Below are positions 8,608 through 20,300 of a stretch of 64,000 nucleotides of DNA, one piece after another. The notes beneath the pieces were generated by a model. It was not told the origin of the DNA. It worked only from the letters and a program-made list of their open reading frames with translations, and did no database searches. Position numbers and translations under genes: made by a program. Position 1 is the stretch's first letter, and the number at the start of each line of letters is the position of its first letter. The DNA comes from a virus. The DNA is taken from positions 24,302 to 88,301 of the IMG/VR virus record IMGVR_UViG_3300014050_000012. One strand, written 5' to 3'.

Positions 8608-10202
8608 GATAATATTCTTATATTTTTACGTTTTTCCCATAATGAATGTACAACACTATCGGTATATGTGGCTTTATTCATTAGTTTCATTAGTATCTGA
8701 GTTAAATCTTCTTCCCCATTAATACGATCTCTATATAATATACACCCTTGTATAGCAGACTTTATACAGTTGTCAAATATCTTACAAATGGTCTGATTGT
8801 GCTCGCTCTTTTTTCGAATAGCTTCTCCACCCCATCCTACCATCGGCCCAAGATCCGGAGCAATATTAAATTTTTCTAAAATTGTGCCACAACAACACTT
8901 TAAACCATTTTTAGAAGCTAATCTATTATGATTAAATCTGGTATTTTCTAATGTTTCTGGAAATATTCTATCAAAACACATTATAAAATTTTGCACATTA
9001 ATATTTTTAATATTATTATCAGCATGTTCAGTAACGAATAATATTTTTTGCTCCACGCCCTGTTGTTTAAAAAAATGTCCGGAACTATATCCTGTTCCGT
9101 GTAGATCCACAATTGTTTTATTATTAGTTGTATTTAATACATATTCTTTATATTCGTCACTATATGGATAATAGTAACTATTTCTACAAGACTCCAAAAC
9201 TGGCACATTAGTATCAAAAATACTATCATATATTTGTTTCCAAAAATAACAATCTCTATAAGAAAAAACTATATTTTTAGGTAATAAATAACTACTATTA
9301 ATAAGTAAGGGAATATTATATGATGCTTGCTCTGTCCATAATATGTACTCATCAAATCTGGATGTGTTAATGGGTTGATCAATCCATTGTGCAGATATAT
9401 CTTTTTTATTATATTCGTTTAGTACAGTGATACTGTTTTGATTTTTATACAGATAATAGGTCGTCTCTGAAAAAGTATCCTCTAATATAATTTTTTCACT
9501 ATTTTCATTAAGTTGATTTAATAAAGATATTTCTCCATTTTTTTCTAGAATCCAATAAACACCATAACAGCGGCTCAATGATCCATTATCAAATATTATT
9601 TCTTTATATGGAATAAAATATGGATTGGATAATCTAATATATTTAATCCAATATGCTAAATAGGGGGAATATCTCTCTATAATTTTTTCAGTATTTGTTA
9701 AATAAGAAGATCCATAATATATAGTATTTATTCCATAATTTCTTGGAGTAATAACATCAGAATGAATACTATCTCCTATATGAAACTTAATATCATACTT
9801 TTCTCTTAGTTCATTCCATATGCTACCATTTGCTTTTCTTCCATATGTGGAATATACTTTTACGTCCTTGTCTAAACCATGATATCTTAAAATATCTAAA
9901 ATTTCTTCTGATGATAAATACATATCAGAAACGATAATATCACCATCTTTTATTCTATTAAAATTTTCTTTTATAGGATAACTATATTTTTTTTCTAGTT
10001 CTAATTCTAGTAAGCTGTCATGGCCCGATAAATGTTCGTATATTCCTTGTAAAGTTTTATTACTAGTTATTTTTTCAGCACGGATTCTTTTTTGCACAAA
10101 ATCACTATCGTTTGTATAGTGTGCTATAAGTTCAAAAATACTTTTTGGATAATGATAATATCTTGATATTAAAGTATCAAAACAATCCCACGAAACTATC
10201 AT
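8604..10202 (-). CDS. HAD-superfamily hydrolase fused to a long C-terminal domain (COG5610-like)
   Basis: The protein has 532 residues. HAD motif I is at residues 4-11 (SWDCFDTL, nucleophile D6), motif II at 91-97 (VSDMYLS), a likely motif III lysine at K123, and motif IV at 141-149 (HIGDSIHSD). The start resembles the FDxFDTL hydrolases found in bacterial polysaccharide gene clusters (COG5610 type). The remaining 350 residues have no recognised catalytic motif, although an IVDLHGTGYSSG segment sits where such proteins carry a DxGxxGT-like motif. The gene shares a transcript with the sulfotransferase. I infer a joint role in changing a sugar or surface polymer. The upstream 62 bases contain a palindrome and a TATAAATA box reading toward this gene. 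Confidence 0.7.
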   Translation of the reverse strand: MIVSWDCFDTLISRYYHYPKSIFELIAHYTNDSDFVQKRIRAEKITSNKTLQGIYEHLSGHDSLLELELEKKYSYPIKENFNRIKDGDIIVSDMYLSSEEILDILRYHGLDKDVKVYSTYGRKANGSIWNELREKYDIKFHIGDSIHSDVITPRNYGINTIYYGSSYLTNTEKIIERYSPYLAYWIKYIRLSNPYFIPYKEIIFDNGSLSRCYGVYWILEKNGEISLLNQLNENSEKIILEDTFSETTYYLYKNQNSITVLNEYNKKDISAQWIDQPINTSRFDEYILWTEQASYNIPLLINSSYLLPKNIVFSYRDCYFWKQIYDSIFDTNVPVLESCRNSYYYPYSDEYKEYVLNTTNNKTIVDLHGTGYSSGHFFKQQGVEQKILFVTEHADNNIKNINVQNFIMCFDRIFPETLENTRFNHNRLASKNGLKCCCGTILEKFNIAPDLGPMVGWGGEAIRKKSEHNQTICKIFDNCIKSAIQGCILYRDRINGEEDLTQILMKLMNKATYTDSVVHSLWEKRKNIRILS

Positions 10203-10264
10203 AAAAAGTTGCCTCTTGTAATTTTACTACTACTATATAGTAGTCTATTTATAGGAGATAGCAA
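10203..10264. promoter_or_regulatory. Divergent control region with 16-bp perfect palindrome and minus-strand TATAAATA box
   Basis: This 62-base gap separates the only divergent gene pair. ACTACTATATAGTAGT at 10229-10244 is a perfect palindrome, suitable as a dimeric operator or a small hairpin. On the minus strand TATAAATA (plus-strand TATTTATA at 10246-10253) matches the T4-type late promoter -10 box and lies about 44 bases from the HAD gene start. AGGAGA at 10253-10258 is the ribosome site for the rightward gene. In DNA this AT-rich the TATAAATA match alone is weak evidence; it also occurs inside coding regions here. Confidence 0.45.
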
Positions 10265-10834
10265 ATGAATTTAGATCATGAAATTACTATTCAACCACCA
10301 CCTTTTACAGATAATAATGGTAAATTAGTAGAACCAAAACCATTAGTTTTTAATAGTCTAAATGTAAGTTATATTGATAATCCATCTTCAAAAACAGTAT
10401 TTGCACATATTCAAAATATACCGAATAGGATTTTGTTATTAAGTCCAACAGAATATGAAACTTTTGGTGATTATACTCAAAATCAGATAGAAAATAAATT
10501 ACGAGAAAAATTAGGTGAAAATATAGCTAGTACTTTACGATCATTATTTCCTCAAACACTAGAAGAAAATCCTAATGGTCCTGGTACTATTCTTGCCGGA
10601 ATGTTTAGTTCTTTAGGTATCAAAACCAGCCCAACGTGTTCGTGCAAGAGACATGCATTAGAAATGAATAGAAACGGTGTTGATTGGTGCGAACAAAATA
10701 TATCTACTATTGTTGGTTGGCTAAAGGAAGAAAGCTCCAAGCGCAAAATTCCTTTTGTAGAAAGTTTAGCTATTTTAGTTGTTAAAAGAGCAATTCGTAA
10801 ATCAAAACAAGCCACATATTCTGTTCAAAAATAA
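10265..10834 (+). CDS. Small protein with Cys/His motif, function unknown
   Basis: The protein has 189 residues and a clear AGGAGA ribosome site. The first 90 residues include a proline-rich start (QPPPF) and beta segments. The C-terminal half has C125-x-C127-x2-H130 and C142 in the pattern CSCKRHALEMNRNGVDWC, followed by an amphipathic helix (ISTIVGWLKEESSKR). From memory, a similar CxC...MN..G...C..N...I..WL signature occurs at the ends of some planctomycete glycosyltransferase-type proteins; I could not check this. It may bind zinc. Lying between the surface-modifying pair and the fibre operon, it could serve either. No function is assigned. Confidence 0.6.
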   Translation: MNLDHEITIQPPPFTDNNGKLVEPKPLVFNSLNVSYIDNPSSKTVFAHIQNIPNRILLLSPTEYETFGDYTQNQIENKLREKLGENIASTLRSLFPQTLEENPNGPGTILAGMFSSLGIKTSPTCSCKRHALEMNRNGVDWCEQNISTIVGWLKEESSKRKIPFVESLAILVVKRAIRKSKQATYSVQK

Positions 10835-10853
10835 ATATTATCAATTTAACCTG

Positions 10854-10883
10854 TTGCTTTTTTGGAGACTAAAGGTGTATAAT
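10854..10883 (+). promoter_or_regulatory. Candidate sigma70-like promoter before the fibre operon
   Basis: In the 97-base gap before the 142-residue gene, a perfect TATAAT (10878-10883) follows TTGCTT (10854-10859) with an 18-base spacer. The -35 matches TTGACA at only three positions. The gap is the longest intergenic space in the window and precedes a long same-strand run, so a promoter here is plausible. No clear terminator hairpin is visible in it. Confidence 0.4.
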
Positions 10884-10931
10884 TCTTTTAGTTCTAAATA
10901 GATATGGCTATATTTTCATTAGGATGCCATT

Positions 10932-11360
10932 ATGCCAGCAGCAGACTATAATTTTCAAATAGAAAAAGGTACTAGTTTTTATATATCATTTGATTATAAA
11001 AGCGATGATGGCACTCCAATAAATTTAACCAATTGGTGCGCTAGATTACGATGGTCCGATAGCAATAATACTACAAAAACTTTTACAACAAATACAACAA
11101 ACTCCGAATATCAATTTACAATTGATCCATTAATTGGTCGATTAATTTATAGACTTCCAGCTAGCACAACAGCGGCATTTACTTTTACTAGCGCTAATTA
11201 TGATTTAGAACTTCAAGAACCTAACGATCTGTATGATGGTGGCGGTAAAAAAGTCTTTAGAATATTAAAAGGTGTTATTACTCTAGTCACAAGGAATGTA
11301 CCCGGAGACGATGCGTTCTCATGCTCATACGATCCACAGGACCCATGCAACACATGCTAA
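10932..11360 (+). CDS. Small beta-sandwich tail/baseplate protein (BppU-like N-terminal fold candidate)
   Basis: The 142-residue protein opens MPAADYNFQIEKGTSFYISF, then DGTPINLTNWCARLRWSD, which resembles the widespread phage domain with an IxxGxTF...DG.PxDLTG.....R pattern seen in baseplate upper proteins and fibre attachment domains. A second half (DPLIGRLIYRLPASTTAAF...YDLELQEP) completes the same beta-sandwich pattern. It ends with cysteines (SCSYDPQDPCNTC). An AGGAT site precedes ATG, and the giant fibre gene starts six bases later. I infer that it anchors or caps a fibre. The match is by pattern only. Confidence 0.6.
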   Translation: MPAADYNFQIEKGTSFYISFDYKSDDGTPINLTNWCARLRWSDSNNTTKTFTTNTTNSEYQFTIDPLIGRLIYRLPASTTAAFTFTSANYDLELQEPNDLYDGGGKKVFRILKGVITLVTRNVPGDDAFSCSYDPQDPCNTC

Positions 11361-11366
11361 TATCAT

Positions 11367-14300
11367 ATGACTATAGTAAATATACTAGAAGATTCTAATA
11401 ATCCTAATAAATACCTTATTATTAGTAGTCAGGACGGAACTAGCGAAAGCATTGTAACTACTAATGTTTTTGTAACCAGTACTTCTAATAATAGATTAGA
11501 TCTTATAGAAATTACTAAGATTCCAGGAGATAAAGGCGATAAGGGAGACAAAGGAGATATAGGACCACCGGGACAAGATGGTCTAGTATTCACAGTTTTG
11601 CCGGTATCTAGCGGAGGTACTAGTAACACATCTTTTATAACAGATAAAGTTATATATTATGATGGTACTCAATTAGTAAGTTCTGATTTAGATATTAATA
11701 GTATTCAAACAGATATTATTAGTAATATTAATGCTGGTAATGGCTTATCTAAAGTACAAAATGGAGATGAGGTTACTCTTAATACTAATTTGGGTAATGG
11801 ATTAACAATAGTTGGAGATAATCAAATAGGCGTCGATACCAATGTTGTTATTACCAAATCCACTTTTGATTTATCTAATACTAGTTTTTATCAAGGTATT
11901 TTACCAATAGCTTATGGTGGTACAAATAATACATTTTTTGGCCTCAATTCTTTGATTTACTACGATGGATCAAAGTTAGCCACATATCCTATACCAACCG
12001 GAGGTATTGTTCATAGTGGACAACAAATTAATATTATTGCCGGGTCGGGATTAGTAGGTGGCGGAGATATAACTCTTCCAAATGGCTCTGTGGTTATTAA
12101 ACTACAAAATTCTGATGATATTACCGTTTTTGATGATCGTATAGAACTGTCTGAAATTATTACAACTGGCACATTTACTAAAGTTAATGTTAATAGTAAA
12201 GGCAGGGTTATTGGTGGCTCAAATATTACATTAAATGATGTGGTTACAGCACTTGGTGGAATGCCCTGGACATCTTCAACAGATGGTTCTGGATCAGGAA
12301 TGGATGCTGATTTATTAGATGGTCAGCACGGATCTTTTTATAGAGATGCTGCTAATATTAGCGGAACAATATCCACTGGAGTATTACCAAATATAGTATC
12401 TCCAGCAACCGCATCTAAAGTTCAATTTAATGCTAAAGGATTAATTATAGGTACAGATTTTCTTACTGATACTGAGATTACAGATGCTTTGGGATATGTC
12501 CCATTTGATGAGAGTGGCGGTACTATTTTCAGTAATGTAGAAATATTAGGAAATTTAATAGCTGATAGCGCTACTTTTGATAATAATACTATAACTATTG
12601 GATCACCTACTAATACTAATGATATTAGAGGTATAAGATTCAGATACAATGACGTTCCCGCTAAACATGCAGTATTAGCTTATTATCCAGCAGAAGGATT
12701 ATTCCGTATCTCTGCTGAAAGTCCAGGTACTAGTGGCATAATACTCACACAAGAAAAAGCAGACTCTAAATATGTTGCTGTTACTGGCGAACAACAAATT
12801 AGTGGAATAAAAACATTTCTGGATAACTTAAATGTTTATTCAAGAATAATTATCAGAAATCCTTATCCTGAGCTTTCTCCTTTAGATATTGGATCTAATT
12901 CTACTCTAGTACAGTTTTTAAATGCGGATCTATTGGATGGTCAACATATATCTTATTATAGAAATGCCGTAAATCTAACAGGAATATTAAATACTGGTGT
13001 TATTATTCCTCATATTCAAAATAGAGCAACAGTAACATATTCAAATATTAATAATCCAGATGATGGTTTTGTAGAATATTTTCCTGTTTTTCATAGGCCA
13101 TCTTCTGGTCATCCTATGGTATTAAGATCGAGTAATGTATATCATACTGGATATAATATACATATGAAAGATAGTAGTTTATCTGTTGGCTTCAATATAT
13201 TAGATGATAATATTTCTAATTCTTTAGTTGTAGGAACTAATAATAGCGGTTCTGCTTTAGCAACAAATAGTTTAGCAGTTGGTAGTCAAAATATTATTTC
13301 TGGAGAAAATTCTATAGCATTAAACTATAGAAGCTCTGCTGGTACTTCTAATAGTATTGCTCTAGGTAGATATGGAGAAACATGGCTGGATGACCAAATA
13401 TCTATTGGTGGATTCAAAAATTTTAATGTTGGTCAAGACAACATACCAAGAAAAGATTCTCATGGACAATTATCTTATATACCATTGAAATATCACGGAG
13501 AAGCTGGTGGATATGTTAATATTTTAAGTTTTACTCTACCAGAAAATAAAACATTAGAATATGAAGCTAGTTTATTATTTACTAAACAAATTAATACTGG
13601 AGTAGCTTCATTTAATATTAGTCCTGGTATAGTTAAAAATTATGGATACAGAGATCCATCTCGCGGATATGCTGCATATAAAAAAGCTACTATGGTAACG
13701 CATCATAATGTTACCGAAGTCTATAATAATTCTCAAGAAAGAATATATAATTTGGCTGTTGAATTAGATAACTCATACGATGCAAACTTTAAAGCTAATG
13801 ATTTGGAAGTAACTGCCAAGCCATATCAGTACAATACTCTTGATATACAGTCTTATGGAACCCCAATTGTTATAACTCCTAAGTCTGATCATAGTAGTAA
13901 ATTAAAAGTTACAAGAGGCTCTTCTGATTTAGAAGATACATATCGAGATAATTATGTTATTAAAATAGAACCATATAATAGATCTCCATATAATACTGGT
14001 GCTCCTATTACTTTAGGACGTAATATTAATCATATTACAGAATGTTTATATTACAGACCTTCTGGCAGTACAACTGGTATTATCAAGTTTAGCAATCATG
14101 GATTTTCACCAAGTTGTCCATTTGAAATATCTCAATATATTGGTACTGGAAATATTAAAATATTAGCAAGAAAAGATAGTGTTTTTGATTTTGGACTACC
14201 TACTATTCAAAAAACTGGTACTACAATAAATTCGTTTTATAAAGAAAATAATTCTAATAATGAAATAATATATCGTACCTATATAGATAAAAATATTTTT

Positions 14301-17300
14301 GGTACTATTACTGGTACAGTATCTTTTGATATATATAAAACTAGTGGCGTTTCCTCTTCTGATCCTTTGTTACCCCCAGTTAAACTAACAGGATCTTATG
14401 ATTGGAATCCAATATTTTCTGGTACCCATTCTGTTTATGAAACTACATTATCATTTAATTTTAAAGCAACTTCTCTACAGCTATCTAATAAAAATTGGTC
14501 TGATTTAGATAATCAAAAGATTAGTTTGAGTATTGTTAAAAATAATAGTGCCAATTGGACCACTTATGGATTATCAAATAATATTACGGCATATATCCAT
14601 CCACACCTAGGCTTATTAGAATTTGATCTTAATGCTACTTTACCATTATCTGGACCCAATATTTATTTGTATACATCGGAGCCTGTTTATCCAGATTTTT
14701 ATGGACAGCCCGTATATTTTTATCCAGGTTACTACATAAATGATACCACAGCATCTATAAATATAGAACCATACTCTTATATAAATTATATATATGATAA
14801 CTTTAAATATATAGATTCTAATACTTTGGGCTTTGAACAGAAACAACTATGTTACACAACCGGTACGGATATGATTCTTATCTCTTATCCTTCGATTCTA
14901 AAACATAGAACCAATCTGATAGCAGACGAAAATGAGCCTTTATTTCTACAAATTGGCGACAGTATTAAAATAAATAATACAAACGATACTATTACTAATA
15001 TTTATATAGATAATAGTGGTCAAAAACATTATTCTGTATCTAATTCTTATAGCGCTAATACAGGATATGTTTATTTAACAAGTTCTATTTCTGGAGTAGG
15101 TTTTTCTAGTCAAAGATCTTTTAATAGCATAACAGGATCTTATACTTTTTCTAGATCATCTAATAGTGATTACTCTAGTACTCTAGAAGGCCAGACTTTT
15201 GCACCATTAATAAGTTTGCCTATTCCTGGATGTGTTATTAATGAACCACCATTTTATAGTCCAAACTGTTTATATTCTGTACCAACAGGATATAATTTTA
15301 CTTTTACATTTAATAGTGGATTATATCCAAATGGTCAAGATTATTTATCTAGTAATGTATGGTCTTCTTTTAGTTCAAATGCTCTAATAGTATCTTCTTC
15401 GATAATTCTTTCTTCTGGGCAAAATTATGTAGATTTACCACCACTTTTAGTTCCAAATGGATTTTTAAACAGTACCGGAGTTAATGTTGCTAAATACTCA
15501 TCATCTATTTTTGATTTTAGACTAAATAATTTAAGAATGTCAGACTCCACATATAAGATTAGATATAGTGGGTATGATCCAAATAATAATACAGGAATAA
15601 ATAGTACATTTAATGGCTTACCGGCAATATTAATTAGTGGAGACTATAATAGATTTTATTTTGATACTGCTAGTACCGGGAATGAAATTTTTGCATATAA
15701 ATTTTTAACTATTTTAGATAGCAATAATCAACACTATATTTCCAATACCTTTAGATCTCAAATTAATAATACTAATCCAACTATAGACAATTATGGAAAT
15801 AAATTAATAAGATGTTCTGATTGGGGATTATTATCAGACTCAAGATGGACGGGTGAAGTAGAGTGTAATAACTTTAATCTTGACTTTAGTGTTTCGTTGC
15901 CTCTTGATCTTAATAATAACTTTATAGAAAATTTTACACAAAATACCAGTACAACAGGAACATTTATTATAGCCTCTGGAACTGGACTAATTTTACCAGC
16001 AGATACTGGCACTTGGACAGCTTATGGTTTATCTGGTATAAATAATATATATGGAGATATTGTTTTATATCTAAAATGTAGAGAAAATTATAATTATACA
16101 AATTTTAGTGGCGTTTTATCAACAGGTCAATTAGCCCAGCAATCAATATATAATCGTGGATTTACAGTAACTGAAATTTATCCAGAAATAGACTGTAATA
16201 TTTATTCTGCTAATGGTACAAATACTGGAATATTTTCTATCTCTCTAAGTAATAAGCAAAATTATCATACACTAACAGTAAATTATCCTGACACATATCT
16301 AGATTATTTTAGACTACTACAATCATCGAATACTATAGATATACATAATAATCTAAACTTATCTTTTGCGTTATTAAATGGATCAAATACCACTATAGTT
16401 TCTGGTATATTTTTACCAAATACACAATGCAATAAACATATCATAAACAAACCTTTTAGTAAAATTTATAATGTTAACTCGAATACTTTTAATATTGCTG
16501 TTGTTAGCGGCTATATACCATCTGGATTACCAAGTTCAGGACCAATTATATTAACTATTCCAAAAATTTATGATTTGGTTCCATCAGATCAGATGCCTAG
16601 CTATCACACAGAATCTAGGGGAGTATTTGACTTTTCTTCCAGCAATGCAATCTTATCTAATGGTATTTATACCATAGAAAAACTAGATGATTATAATATA
16701 TATTTATATGATTTCCCCAGATCTTTCGTCACAGGAGCTGATAGCGGAGAAAGTACTATTAGATATAATAATATAGGATTTAATATTACAGATGATAAGT
16801 TTAGTTTGTGGGGTAAAAATTTTGCTGGCGACACTATATTACATCCGTGGAGAGATGTGCCAACATTTGTTTCGGATTCTCCTGGCATTTGCGAATCTGG
16901 GAAATTATGTATTAGATTTTCTGGTATTCCAAATTATTTTCAAGAAAAAGATAATTTTTGGGTAGATATTATTCCAGATATTTATCCTCAATCTACAGGA
17001 CTAGTATATGCTACGGGATATTATGTAACTGGATTAAGCGGAATTAATGATAGTACTGTTTATATAAGATGTACTGGAGCATCTTCTTTAGGCGTTGTAC
17101 TGGGCATGAATATTTATTCAACAAATAATTGGACACCAAATAACTCTTACATATCCAGCTTAGTTAGTGGACAAGTTATAAAACTTAATACAAATATTAC
17201 CAGCGCATCGCCCGGAATATATACTAATATACACTCTAATTCATTCGCATATCCGTATCTATTTGCTTTTAATAAAGAAACCTCCTCACAAAATGCTGAG

Positions 17301-20300
17301 ACAGATATTCTAAGAGAAGCTTGGAGAACTTTCATTTCTGGAGCATATTCTATACATAGAGATGAGGTTGCGCCAACAGTTGTTAGTATTTTAACTAAAA
17401 TTCCACCATTTTACTATAATGCTAATCATCCATATTATTCTGCATGGAATAGTTCTCAGGCCACTAGAGGAGTAAATGTTTGGAAAAATACTGGGTCTAC
17501 TGGTATATCGATGATGATTACGGGTGTTGAAAATATTCAAACCGATAAAAATCCTAACTATGGCTATAGATTTGTAAATACATCGCCATCCATATCATTC
17601 CAACCATCTATCACAGGATACGGCACATCTGGCAACATAGCAAATACTGGAAATAATAGTAAATTTAGATTTGCTCTAGATGAACTTAATAAATATTTAT
17701 GTGTTACTAGTATAAGTGGCATACATAGACCAACACTATCTTCTGGGCTTTTGGGTGCAAATGTTAATTTCCTTTCTGCATCAGATTGGACTATGAATAG
17801 TTCAAAAACAGAAAATACTAATTTATTAGTAAAAGATATAGATAATTTTACACTATTAGGCATAGATACTATTTCATTAAATAATACCCATAACGTAATT
17901 TACAATTCTGGAAATAATATTTTTATAGCATCAGGATTACCACAAAATAGTGGATTAAAATTTAGATTTGGTTTGTGTGGCGGAGCATCAATACCATCAT
18001 TACCACCGGAAATTCAAGTTTTTGGTATTAATTCAAACTTTAACTATACAACAAAACATGTTTATGGTCTACCAACCGGAGATCAAGGATTATCTTCATA
18101 TAGCAATCTCATTACTCCTTATAGTAATGTTTGGTATATTGATTTATATGTTAATGAGCTTAATAATATTCCTTCTTTTTCTTATAGTTTTAAAGATATA
18201 CTTTACAATAAAGTAACCGGTATTATTTATAACAATAACCAAGCTGCGAATCATTATTATATTAATAATTTTACCACAACAACATATTCTAATGGAACTT
18301 TACCGTGGGTAGCTTCGTTTGATTTAGAAAATGTCAGTAGTGGTACTAACATAGGCATTAGTGGTGGTAGTGGAAACAATGTATTAATTCTAAGTAGTGG
18401 ATTGGTATATAATCCTTATATTAGTAAGTGGCAAGGCTATATTTTTGGAAGTGGTACAGGTATAAATACCACATACAGCAATTTACCGGTTGGTATTACT
18501 GGCGCTATAAATCTAGTACATACTGGTAATTTATTAGTAACAGGAGTGAATGCTGCGTATTCTCCAAGAATTAGTAATCTTTTAGATACAATTAAATTTA
18601 GAAATACAGGATTAGATCCCATAGTGCTCTACTTTAATTACCAAAAAGCTATTGGAGAAATAGATAGTCCATCTATTCAATTAAGTAATTATCCATCTGG
18701 CGCCACTATTAGCACAAATAAAATATCAGATATTAATTTAAATGCTTTTGCTCAAGCAACGAACAAGGAATTATGGAAAATAACTATAGGTAATATTGGA
18801 GCCACAGGATATACTCTTAATGGAGTGGCTTCGTTGTCTCCATATATAGATAATTTTAGTAGTAAAATTATTTCTTATGATTTATTTGGTATAAGTAATG
18901 TATTATCTCCTGATCCTATTAATTTAACTAATACTAATTGGTTAATACAGTTAAGCGTTGATGGTGGAGGAGGACCAAATTATCCACCAAATATACAACT
19001 GTTCAACACCCCTTCTGTGTATCAAACCGGAACATTAGCTTATGACTATACTAATAGTCAATGGGATATATCTTTAATAGGTAAGATTGATGATTTACAA
19101 AGATATAATATCGCTACAGGATTATACAATATTCAAATATATGGCCGAGATACTACAGGATATGCAACCAGCAGTACTAGCTTCACTTATTTATGCAATC
19201 CAGAAATTCTAAATTTGAGAAAATGGTATGCTGTTAAAGATAAATCATATTTAATAAATTATGAAGTAAATAATTGTTGTAGAAATGAATACAATGTAAA
19301 TTCTAATACTTTTATAACTGATCCAAATTTACCAACATCAGAAACTCTACTATATAAAAAATATAATCCACTAATTAATACTTATGAATTGAGATATTTA
19401 GGAGATGCACCAGTAGATAAATGGGGAGCTAGATTAGAAATTTCTAATATTGATACAGAATATGCTTATGATGCTGTTAATGCTAATACTTTTACCATAG
19501 ATGTAAAGGGATTAGACTCTGATGTGATTAGTGTTGTTGGACTATTAAAACTTAAAGAACTAGAAACGATTAATTCTGATTATCCGCCAATAGATATTAT
19601 TAATGTTAATCCAGAAGAGGATAAAACAAAAGCATTAACACAAGGAGATAACTGGTCTTTAAGCTTTAATGTTGTTGGTGGTTTATCTAATATTAATTTT
19701 CCTCCTACAATATTATTAAGCGGCTTACCATCTGTATGTAGTGGATATTTTCCTGATATTGAACCTAATGGTCCGCCATGTTTATCATCATTCTCTTTTA
19801 ATAATAGTACATTACGTTGGACATTTAATTTTGCTGGACAAAGCAATTGTACAACTGGATTATATAATATTAGCATTAAAGCTTTTGACTCCACAGGAGA
19901 AGACACAGCATATACCAATCTATTCTTTGAACCATTACCGATACCTGGACCATCAGTTGTTTCTAAACTAACATCAAATTCTTTATTTCCTAACTGTTTG
20001 CCATTTTCTGGAGATATTCATGTTATTTCTCCAAGAAGAGGTTCTCCATGCCCATATATAACTGGTATTAAAGGATGGGAATTAATAGGTTCATTACCAA
20101 ACGGTCTAGCTTTAGTATCAAACGAACTAGCTGGACTAAGTGCTCCTCATTACGTTGGTACTGGTATAGTTTCGATTACAGGAACAGCAACACAATTTGC
20201 TCCAGATAATGTTTATCCTGCGTTTATAATTAGAGCAACAGGATTTAATGATAAAACAGCTCAAACTGTTATTACTCTTAATAGTGCTGGAATAGTTCCT

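Noticed and set aside
17968-19971. Short alternative + strand frames inside the giant fibre gene (17968-18216, 19741-19971)
   Set aside because: They lie wholly within the long frame, show biased low-complexity composition and have no independent start signals.
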